A stretch of 39,494 nt of DNA from Anaeroplasmataceae bacterium (GTDB taxonomy: Bacteria; Bacillota_I; Bacilli_A; Acholeplasmatales; JAEDCM01). A program made the position numbers and the translations under genes. Below are positions 32,901 through 39,494 of the stretch, piece after piece (positions within the stretch are counted from its first letter, which is position 1; the number at the start of each line of letters is the position of its first letter). The DNA lies in contig JAEDCM010000015.1 of assembly GCA_016294165.1 (NCBI GenBank), positions 1-39,494 of the forward strand, read 5' to 3'. The notes below the pieces were generated by a model, which saw only the letters and a list, made by a program, of their open reading frames with translations, ran no database searches and had not been told where the DNA came from.

Positions 32901-34016
32901 TTAGGAATTGATGTAATTGAGGTTAAAAAGGTTTCTAAATCTAATGAAATATTTGAACTTTTAGAAAAAGGTATGATCGATTATATTGTTTATACATGTG
33001 ATCCTGGATTTAAAGCAATAAACAATTATATTAGATTACATCGTCGTGCTTTACAATTAAAGATTGCTTCGCTTACATCCTTAGATACTGCTAGAGCATT
33101 AGCATTCATTTTAAAGAGTCGTTTTAATGAGGAAAATACCGAATTAATCGATATAAATAATTTAAGATCAAAACCACAAGAATTACCTTTTGTAAAAATG
33201 CAAGGGGCAAGTAATGATTATATTTTCTTTAACAACTTTAATGAAGAAATCACTTGTCCAGAATCATTAGCAATTACGGTTTGCGATCGTTTCAAAGGCA
33301 TCGGAGGAGATGGTATTGTCTTAATTGAAAAGAGCGAGATTGCCGATGCGAAGATTCGTATCTTCAATAAGGATGGATCTGAAGGTGAAATGGCTGGAAA
33401 CTCAATTAGATGTGTTGGTAAATATCTACATGATAAGCTAATGATAAAAAAAGAAAATATTACCATTGAAACACTTGCTGGTCTAAAGAAATTAAAGCTT
33501 TATTTATTCAATAATGAGGTTAACCTTGTTGAGGTTAATATGGGAAAGGTAATGCTTAAAGGAAGCCAAATTCCTGTTAAAATTGATAAAGAATTAGTAG
33601 TGAATGAGGATATTAAAGTAGGAAATAAGGAATTTAAGATGACATGTGTTAACGTTGGTAACCCTCATGCAGTAGTATTTGTTAATCGTGTCGATAATTT
33701 TGATGTTTCGAAGGTTGGACCACTATTTGAGAATCATCCATTATTCCCTGCAAGAGTTAACGCTGAATTTATTAGAGTTGTAAATAAGAATCTAATTAAA
33801 ATGCGTGCTTGGGAAAGAGGAAATGGCGAAACTCTTGCCTGTGGAACTGGTGCAGCCGCAGCGGTTGTAGCCGCATATTTAAATGGCCTAGTTAATCTAA
33901 ATGAGGATGTAGTTGTTCAAGTAACTGGTGGTGACCTAATTGTTAGATATGATGGAGAAGAAGTTTATTTAACTGGTAATGCTTCATTAATTTATGAAGG
34001 TATGATTAAATATTAA
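29994..34016 (+). CDS. carB: Fusion: carbamoyl-phosphate synthase large subunit (CarB) and diaminopimelate epimerase (DapF)
   Basis: One 1340-residue open frame. Residues 1 to about 1060 are a complete CarB: two homologous ATP-grasp halves ([20 protein letters not shown] near 13, [16 protein letters not shown] near 552) and a C-terminal MGS-like allosteric domain (about 935-1060). It makes carbamoyl phosphate for arginine and pyrimidines. From about residue 1064 the frame continues as a full-length DapF (about 276 residues): [54 protein letters not shown]. DapF converts LL- to meso-diaminopimelate for peptidoglycan and lysine. There is no stop, ribosome site or start codon at the join. The first catalytic cysteine of DapF is alanine (residue 1134); the second is present (C1283). 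AGGAGAG precedes the ATG. carA is not adjacent. Confidence 0.93.
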   Translation: [1340 protein letters not shown]

Positions 34017-34058
34017 AAAACTATATTTTAAATGGTTTATTAACTCAAATAGAAATAT

Positions 34059-34090
34059 CTGATAAAATAACAACAATTGGTTATTATCAG
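34059..34090 (+). other. Hairpin of unknown role after carB-dapF
   Basis: CTGATAA and TAAC (34059-34071, with AA bulged) pair with GTTA and TTATCAG (34080-34090), an 11-bp stem around an 8-base loop. No T tract follows, so it is not a terminator. It lies in the 3' untranslated region before the real terminator at 34140. Confidence 0.4.
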
Positions 34091-34139
34091 TTCTACGGTT
34101 TTAAAGGTAAAAACGTAATTTGGTAAATATAATATATAA

Positions 34140-34176
34140 AACGATGGATTTTCAAATGAGAATCATCGTTTTTTTT
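34140..34176 (+). terminator. Intrinsic terminator after carB-dapF
   Basis: AACGAT (34140-34145) and GATT pair with AATC and ATCGTT (34161-34170) around TTCAAATGAG with one bulged G; eight Ts follow. Confidence 0.88.
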
Positions 34177-34255
34177 ATAGGATAATAATTATACAAAGTA
34201 TTCAAACATTTTTTTATAGACTCGTGCATAAAATTAAGCGTTGAGGTGTGCGCTT

Positions 34256-36745
34256 ATGGAATATTATAAAACAAGTATTAATGATTGCTTAAAATCATTA
34301 AATTCAAGCTTTTTAGGCCTTTCTGATGAGGATGTTATTAAAAGTAGAGAAATACATGGAAGTAACGAATTCAATAAACCAAAAAAGAATAGCCTATTAT
34401 TGATTTTTTTAAAACAATTTTGCGATTTATTAGTCATAATTTTGATTATTTGTGCGATAATTTCAATTTTAACTTCAAATATTTCATCTGGTTTAGTAAT
34501 AATATTAGTTATTAATATCAATGCGATTATTGGAACAGTAGAGACCCATAAGGCTAATAAATCACTTGAGAACATTAAAACATTAACTAAAAAGGATATT
34601 TTAGTCAAAAGAAATAATAAGGAAGTAATTGTAAAAGAAACAGAAATCGTTGTTGGGGATATTGTTAAATTCAAAATTGGTGATATTATTTGTGCGGACA
34701 TGCGAATCATTTCGTGTAATAATTTAGAAGTTGATGAATCACAATTATCCGGTGAATCTCATACAAAATATAAGAATGAAGAAGCAATCTATGAGGACAA
34801 ATCATCTTTTGATCAAAGCAATATGTTGTTTTCCGGAAGTAAAATAATTAATGGTGAGGGAATTGGGGTTGTATGCTTTGTTGGGCATAAGTCTTTAATT
34901 GGTAACATAACCAATATCATTAATGATACAACAATTACTAAATCCCCACTTGAAAAAAGCTTAAATAGCTTAAGCTTTAGCTTAGCTGCTACCATATTAT
35001 TTATTTGTGCTTTAGTCTATATAATCAGTGTATTTCAAGGAAAGGATATTATGGAATCCGCAATGTTTGCAATTGCATTGGCAGTAGCCGCAATCCCTGA
35101 GGCCTTGGGGAGCATTGTGACTATCTGTCTAGCTATTGGAATGGTTAAAATGGCTAATAATAAAGCAATTGTTAAAAACATGAAGAATATTGAAACTTTA
35201 GGTTCAGTTAGTGTAATTTGTACTGATAAAACCGGAACATTAACAAAAAATGAAATGGTTGTTAAAAAGGTTTTTAATGGAATAGACTATGAAAATACAG
35301 ATGAGCTTCTAGAAGCTATGCTTATATGCAATGAAATAAAAAATAATGAGACCAAAGGATTAAATCAAACCGATAAATCACTTTATGAATATGCAAAAAT
35401 GAATACCAACTTTAAAAAGGACGATAATAAGGTTTTAGAAAAGCTATCATTTAATTCTAATAATAAATTTATGATGGTTAATTATGATGGAATCACTTAT
35501 TATAAAGGAGCATATGAGGTTTTAAAGAAAAAAATAATTTATTTTAAAAACCGTTTATTAAAAGCATCAGATAAGTATTTAATTGAACAAACACATGATA
35601 TTTTAGCAAATGAAGGTTTAAGAGTGATTTGTTTTTTAAAAGGTAAAGAAGAGATGAATTTCATCGGCTTTGCAGGAATTTTTGATAGTCCTAAGGATGA
35701 TATTTATGAAAGTATTAAAACGTGCCATGAAGCATCAATTAAGGTTGCGATGATTACCGGTGACAATAAGAATACGGCCTTATCAATAGGAAAAATGGTT
35801 GGTATAAAAAGCAAAAATGTTTTAACTGGAGATGAGATTTCCAAACTAACTGATGAGGAATTAAGAGTGATGGTCAATGATTGCTTTATCTACGCAAGGA
35901 CCACTCCAATTGATAAGCTTAGGCTTGTGAATGCCTATAAAGCTAATAATGAAGTGGTGATGATGACTGGTGATGGAATTAATGATGCCCCAGCTTTAAA
36001 AAAAGCGGACATCGGAGTTTCCATGGCCAGCGGGATGGAGATTAGTAAGGATGCTAGTGATGTAATATTATTAGATAACGATTTTAAAACAATAACCTTT
36101 GCAATAAAAAACGGAAGAAATATTTATTTTAATATTAGAAATGCCATAAGATTTTTAATTAGTGGAAATATGGCAGGAATCATTATTGCGATTTATGCAA
36201 CAATTAATAATTTTTATTTTCCATTTGATCCGGTTCAGCTTTTATTTATTAATTTGCTTACCGATTCTCTTCCAGCAATTGCGATTGGAATGGAGGTAGC
36301 AAATAATCGAATAATGAAATATAAGCCAAGAAATATTGATGAAAATATTCTCAATAAGGTGATGATTAGAAAGATTTTATTTGAAGGGATTTTAATTGCT
36401 TTTGCGATAATCTTTTCTTATCGTCTAGGGGCTAAACTTTTAAAACCATCAATGTGTTTTTTAACTTTATGTTTAGCACGTCTTTTTGCAGGATTAAATC
36501 CAAGAGGAGAAGGATCAGTTTTCAGGTATGGAATAAAAAATAAGTGGCTACTATTTTCAATTATTTTAGGTGTTTCGTTAGTCAATTCAGTTCTGTTTAT
36601 AGAACCGTTAAAGGATGTGTTTTTAGTTGATGATTTTACAAGCAAAGAAATCTTATTTATCTACCTTTTAGCAATCATGCCTACACTGATAATTCAAGTG
36701 CTAAAATATATCTATGAGGGGTTTAAAAATGAAGGCGTTAATTAG
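34256..36745 (+). CDS. P-type cation ATPase, type II (calcium-pump-like)
   Basis: This 829-residue protein has all P-type ATPase parts: actuator loop SGES (165-168; usually TGES), membrane helix 4 with AVAAIPEALGSIVTICLAIG, phosphorylation site DKTGTLT (D324), and the hinge TGDGINDAPALKKADIG. Helix 6 reads INLLTDSLPAIAIGME, with the N and D ion ligands of calcium pumps. The PEAL-G-S stretch differs from the PEGLP of most calcium pumps, so the ion might differ. It is slightly short, mainly in the nucleotide-binding domain. The ATG at 34256 follows GAGGTG; an in-frame TTG at 34241 lies before that site. I see no clear promoter. The gene overlaps the DedA gene by 17 bases. Confidence 0.87.
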   Translation: MEYYKTSINDCLKSLNSSFLGLSDEDVIKSREIHGSNEFNKPKKNSLLLIFLKQFCDLLVIILIICAIISILTSNISSGLVIILVININAIIGTVETHKANKSLENIKTLTKKDILVKRNNKEVIVKETEIVVGDIVKFKIGDIICADMRIISCNNLEVDESQLSGESHTKYKNEEAIYEDKSSFDQSNMLFSGSKIINGEGIGVVCFVGHKSLIGNITNIINDTTITKSPLEKSLNSLSFSLAATILFICALVYIISVFQGKDIMESAMFAIALAVAAIPEALGSIVTICLAIGMVKMANNKAIVKNMKNIETLGSVSVICTDKTGTLTKNEMVVKKVFNGIDYENTDELLEAMLICNEIKNNETKGLNQTDKSLYEYAKMNTNFKKDDNKVLEKLSFNSNNKFMMVNYDGITYYKGAYEVLKKKIIYFKNRLLKASDKYLIEQTHDILANEGLRVICFLKGKEEMNFIGFAGIFDSPKDDIYESIKTCHEASIKVAMITGDNKNTALSIGKMVGIKSKNVLTGDEISKLTDEELRVMVNDCFIYARTTPIDKLRLVNAYKANNEVVMMTGDGINDAPALKKADIGVSMASGMEISKDASDVILLDNDFKTITFAIKNGRNIYFNIRNAIRFLISGNMAGIIIAIYATINNFYFPFDPVQLLFINLLTDSLPAIAIGMEVANNRIMKYKPRNIDENILNKVMIRKILFEGILIAFAIIFSYRLGAKLLKPSMCFLTLCLARLFAGLNPRGEGSVFRYGIKNKWLLFSIILGVSLVNSVLFIEPLKDVFLVDDFTSKEILFIYLLAIMPTLIIQVLKYIYEGFKNEGVN

Positions 36746-37301
36746 TAAATACGGAATAGGTGTAACACTAATTATGATCATCCTTGAATATGCCTGTTTT
36801 CCGCTTCCTTCTGAGATTTTACTGCCCCTTACTGGATATGTCGCAAGCTTTAAAAATTTTAATTTATTATTGCTCATTTTTTTATCATCAATCGCTGGTC
36901 TTATTGGATGTTTGGTTTGTTATTTGTTGGGATATTTATTAGGCGAAGGAATTATTAAAAAAATCTCTAAAAACGCCAGTATTAAAACCAAAATTGAAAA
37001 GACAAAAAAGCTTTATTTAAGAAACAAAAAACTTTATTTATCAGTTGGTCGCTTAGTGCCAATATGCCGAACCTATATTTCTTTTTTTTCGGGAATCTAC
37101 AAGGATAGAATAATAGAATTTGTCATGTTTTCAATCATTGGGATATTTGTTTGGAATAGTATATTAATATCCGTTGGATATTATTGCTACAATTACATCG
37201 ATATGCAAATTATCTATAAAAATTATAAAACTATAATCGTGATAATTATTTTTATAATTATCGTTGTAAATGTAATAAAAAAGAAAAAACATACTATTTA
37301 A
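36729..37301 (+). CDS. DedA-family (VTT domain) membrane protein
   Basis: This 190-residue membrane protein has the DedA signature: FPLPSEILLPLTGYVAS at about residues 19-35 (proline and glutamate re-entrant loop) and SVGRLVPICRTYISFFSGIYK (arginine-containing second loop), with four to five membrane segments. Several DedA proteins flip undecaprenyl-phosphate or phospholipids across the membrane; this one could serve cell-envelope lipid recycling. The ATG at 36729 was chosen because GAGGGG (36716-36721) lies seven bases before it; an upstream ATG at 36714 overlaps that site. It overlaps the P-type ATPase gene, so both are co-expressed. Confidence 0.86.
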   Translation: MKALISKYGIGVTLIMIILEYACFPLPSEILLPLTGYVASFKNFNLLLLIFLSSIAGLIGCLVCYLLGYLLGEGIIKKISKNASIKTKIEKTKKLYLRNKKLYLSVGRLVPICRTYISFFSGIYKDRIIEFVMFSIIGIFVWNSILISVGYYCYNYIDMQIIYKNYKTIIVIIIFIIIVVNVIKKKKHTI

Positions 37302-37302
37302 A

Positions 37303-37331
37303 TTTACATAAAATGAATTTTATGTTATAAT
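37303..37331 (+). promoter_or_regulatory. Promoter with a perfect palindrome filling the spacer
   Basis: TTTACA (37303-37308) and TATAAT (37326-37331) are spaced by 17 bases. ACATAAAAT (37306-37314) and ATTTTATGT (37317-37325) form a perfect palindrome with a GA centre, covering exactly the spacer, as expected for a repressor operator. Confidence 0.65.
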
Positions 37332-37359
37332 TTTCCCGAATAGAAGGGAAGTGAGGCAT

Positions 37360-38823
37360 GTGAAGAAGCTCTTGTTACTTTTTTTAATGGTTTTTTTCTT
37401 TGTTTCTGCATGCGATAATAATTCCCAAAAAACGTCTACTATTTCTAGTACAACGATTTCTTCATCTACGACTTCTAAAAAAACAACTATTTCTAATACA
37501 ACGTCTAAGAATAATACTTCAACTACTGAAAAGAAGACAACTACTAAACCTAATATTCCAATAACTACTGATCAAGTTGATAAAAATTTATATGTTTCAA
37601 ATGTTACTGAGCCTTCAGAAGGAACACTTGATAATCCAACAACTTTAATTGATGCTCTTAATCGTGCCAAAGATGATCAAATTGTTTATATTTTAGCCGG
37701 TACATATAGTTTTAGTGAAGGAATTTTACTAAATAAAACAAACGCTAATAAGCAAATTATTGAAGCATATAATGGTGAGGTTATATTTGATTTTAATAAT
37801 TCCCAAGATGATTATGGAATCTTAATTAGCGGAACAAATTATTTAGTTAAAGGTATTACGGTTACTGGTGTTGGTGTTGGACTTGATGTTTCCTGGTCAA
37901 ATGCTACAACATATCTTTATGGAGGAATTATTGTTTGTGGAAATGATAATATCGTTGAGCAATGTATTTCTCATCATAACATTGGTTCAGGTATTTCCAT
38001 TACTCGCTATGACACAAGCAACAGTACTTATAGTAAATGGCCAATGAATAATTTAATTTTAAATTCAACTTCATATAAAAATGGTGATAATAGTCATTAT
38101 GCTAGCAATGGTTTTGAAGTTAAAGCTGTAAATGAAGGAAATGCTTTAAATGGATGTATCGCTTATGGAAATTTAAATAATGGTTTTGAGGTAACTAATA
38201 GTGAATCATTATTAACAATTGGTGTAGTAGAATTGCGTAATTGTATCGCTTATAAAAATGGAATTGATATTAATGATAAATATTTTAGTAAGTCGCCTGG
38301 TAATGGTTTTTTAGTTGGTGGAAAAGGAAATGCGACTAATCATAAGATGATAAATTGCCTTTCAGCTTTTAATCGTGGACATGGATTTAACGATGGAAGT
38401 AATAATGGTAATATTTTATTTGAGTCTTGCACATCCTACATGAATAGTGGATATAGCAGTGGAGATAAGTCAAACTTTAACTCGCAAAGTAGAGGTTTAC
38501 ATACATATTTAAATTGTTTATCATATAGTGGAGGATTAACGATGAGTGACAAATATTATGGTAGTGCAAGCTACTCATATATGTTTAATTCATCAAAATA
38601 TTATTATATTTCTACAAGTATTGATGTTAACTCATCTACATCATCAATGCGTGGAACTGAGGTTGCCACATATAATGCAAACGAGATTTTTATTTCAACT
38701 GAAATTGATTTAAGCTTAGCATATCGCAATGAAGATGGCACAATTAGAACTAATGGATTCCTAGAGGTTAAAGATGACTTTGCATATTATGGTAATGGAA
38801 AGAAACTAGGAGCAATATTTTAA
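37360..38823 (+). CDS. Secreted lipoprotein with Ser/Thr-rich linker and beta-helix domain (PL9-like)
   Basis: From GTG at 37360 the protein (487 residues) begins MKKLLLLFLMVFFFVSAC, a lipoprotein signal peptide with lipobox VSAC (C18). A GTG at 37351 is possible but lies almost against AAGGGA. A Ser/Thr/Lys-rich linker runs to about residue 70. The rest is a right-handed parallel beta-helix with Asn ladders, starting LYVSNVTEPSEGTLDNPTT. The block at about 248-280 (NGFEVK, GCIAYGN, NNGFEV) has the frame of polysaccharide lyase family 9, where DGFAxK and DDGWD carry the calcium-binding aspartates; here these are mostly asparagine. It is anchored outside the membrane and probably binds or cuts a polysaccharide; activity is uncertain. 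Confidence 0.75.
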   Translation: MKKLLLLFLMVFFFVSACDNNSQKTSTISSTTISSSTTSKKTTISNTTSKNNTSTTEKKTTTKPNIPITTDQVDKNLYVSNVTEPSEGTLDNPTTLIDALNRAKDDQIVYILAGTYSFSEGILLNKTNANKQIIEAYNGEVIFDFNNSQDDYGILISGTNYLVKGITVTGVGVGLDVSWSNATTYLYGGIIVCGNDNIVEQCISHHNIGSGISITRYDTSNSTYSKWPMNNLILNSTSYKNGDNSHYASNGFEVKAVNEGNALNGCIAYGNLNNGFEVTNSESLLTIGVVELRNCIAYKNGIDINDKYFSKSPGNGFLVGGKGNATNHKMINCLSAFNRGHGFNDGSNNGNILFESCTSYMNSGYSSGDKSNFNSQSRGLHTYLNCLSYSGGLTMSDKYYGSASYSYMFNSSKYYYISTSIDVNSSTSSMRGTEVATYNANEIFISTEIDLSLAYRNEDGTIRTNGFLEVKDDFAYYGNGKKLGAIF

Positions 38824-38835
38824 AGAGGTGTAGGG

Positions 38836-39315
38836 ATGCGTAAAAAATTTCCAATTTTAATCGATGCTAATGCTAGCCTTGAAACAATATTTCAACGTTT
38901 TAAGCAAATGGGCTATGTAGCTGTTATAAATGTTCCAGATGGAAGTGAAGTAATTCGTTTAGAATATACCAAAGGAAAGAGAAAGGAATTCTTTTATTTC
39001 CATGATCATAGTATTAACAGGTATCGTGAAAAAATGATCAAAATTATCAATGATATTGATATGGATTATTATGATGATATGCCAATAAATACAGCAAATA
39101 TTGAACGACTTGTAATGTATAATTGTTATTTAGTTGACGATATAAATGATAACCATTATAAATTTCTTGGAATGCGTAAAGCAATGTATAATGTAGCTTA
39201 TTCATTTGTGTTTTCTCTAAAGCAACAGGAAGTATTTATTTTAAAAACACCAAAGATTTTTAAAGGAAAATTACAAGAATTAAATAACTTCATAACTCAA
39301 GTATTTAATGAATAG
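38836..39315 (+). CDS. Unrecognised 159-residue protein
   Basis: I do not recognise this protein. It has no signal peptide or membrane segment and a mixed alpha/beta character. The N-terminus MRKKFPILIDANASLETIFQ resembles the first strand and helix of a small nucleotide or ligand-binding fold. A charged stretch, KGKRKEFFYFHDHSINRYREKM (about residues 47-68), and an acidic run, NDIDMDYYDDM, follow. Aromatic residues are frequent. GAGGTG lies five to six bases before the ATG, 12 bases after the lipoprotein gene, so the two share a transcript. Coding is supported by the ribosome site, tight spacing and typical codon use. Confidence 0.7.
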   Translation: MRKKFPILIDANASLETIFQRFKQMGYVAVINVPDGSEVIRLEYTKGKRKEFFYFHDHSINRYREKMIKIINDIDMDYYDDMPINTANIERLVMYNCYLVDDINDNHYKFLGMRKAMYNVAYSFVFSLKQQEVFILKTPKIFKGKLQELNNFITQVFNE

Positions 39316-39327
39316 GTTCTTTAAGAC

Positions 39328-39359
39328 AATCGATGCATTCGTATTTGAGTACATCGATT
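39328..39359 (+). other. Stem-loop in the 3' region of the last operon
   Basis: AATCGATG (39328-39335) and ATTCG pair with TGAGT and CATCGATT (39352-39359), 13 pairs with one C-A mismatch around TATT. It lies 12 bases after the stop codon. Only a short ATTTT follows. Confidence 0.5.
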
Positions 39360-39385
39360 ATTTTAAATATTCAATTTAATTATAT

Positions 39386-39419
39386 GCACCGTTTTGATGT
39401 ATTCGAATCGGTGCTTTTT
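39386..39419 (+). terminator. Intrinsic terminator of the last operon
   Basis: GCACCG (39386-39391) pairs with CGGTGC (39409-39414), and TTTG with CGAA inside; five Ts follow. Confidence 0.85.
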
Positions 39420-39457
39420 GTTTAAAATTAATTTATTGTTTTTTTATAGCAAAAAAT

Positions 39458-39487
39458 TTGACTTAAGGATAATTTAAATGCGATAAT
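39458..39487 (+). promoter_or_regulatory. Candidate promoter for a gene beyond the window
   Basis: TTGACT (39458-39463) and GATAAT (39482-39487) are spaced by 18 bases. No gene start is visible before the window ends. Confidence 0.45.
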
Positions 39488-39494
39488 AAACATA

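Noticed and set aside
33150..33200. A separate dapF gene starting at an internal methionine near 33198
   Set aside because: The methionine lies inside the conserved [10 protein letters not shown] motif, with no ribosome site before it, so starting there would remove the first strand of DapF; a fusion is the simpler reading.

Overview
The window is chromosomal DNA from a strongly AT-rich, low-GC Gram-positive bacterium that forms endospores (Bacillota, probably a Bacilli or Erysipelotrichia-like lineage with a compact genome). The evidence is a complete forespore sigma cassette (spoIIAA-spoIIAB-sigF) joined to spoVA genes, AGGAGG-type ribosome sites, frequent GTG and TTG starts, the glgC/glgD pair typical of Bacillota, and TGA used as a stop. 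I cannot name the species. Almost every gene is on the + strand in long, tightly packed operons. I saw no mobile elements, CRISPR array, tRNA or rRNA.

Layout. 1-481: a minus-strand NfeD-like membrane protein and its terminator. 615-5064: spoIIAA, spoIIAB, a short sigF, then spoVAC, spoVAD, spoVAE and spoVAF, a condensed version of the adjacent spoIIA and spoVA operons of Bacillus. 5115-7815: the tldD/tldE protease pair. 7864-9579: an ABC exporter half-transporter. 9700-12657: a large cyclic-di-GMP protein (GGDEF, GAF-like, degenerate GGDEF, EAL). 12805-14711: a TtcA-like tRNA thiolase and two small membrane proteins. 14819-20972: a glycogen operon glgC-glgD-glgA-glgP without glgB. 21016-21627: an HD-domain phosphohydrolase. 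22035-29820: arginine synthesis, argG-argH-argC-argJ-argB-argD-argF. 29994-34016: one reading frame fusing the carbamoyl-phosphate synthase large subunit (CarB) to diaminopimelate epimerase (DapF). 34256-37301: a P-type cation ATPase and a DedA protein. 37360-39315: a secreted beta-helix lipoprotein and an unrecognised protein.

The most interesting signal is in the only long gene-free stretch, 21628-22034, just before argG. A good promoter (21637-21664) is followed by three tandem copies of a structured RNA element. Each copy has a closing stem P1, the unpaired 6-mer AAAGAT, a hairpin P2, and an unpaired 11-mer beginning TGAGTATA. In each copy the 3' strand of P1 is also the 5' arm of a following intrinsic terminator. 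The P1 sequences differ completely among the copies while pairing is kept, and the P2 of the third copy also differs while pairing. This looks like a triple tandem riboswitch or antiterminator of a class I do not recognise. A second promoter with a perfect 9-bp-arm palindrome in its spacer lies between the array and argG.

The second notable item is the CarB-DapF fusion. Its DapF half has alanine where the family's first catalytic cysteine normally sits. Functionally, the arginine operon makes ornithine by the acetyl cycle (ArgJ, ArgB, ArgC, ArgD), then citrulline (ArgF, using carbamoyl phosphate from CarB), then arginine (ArgG, ArgH). The glutaminase subunit gene carA is not in the window.
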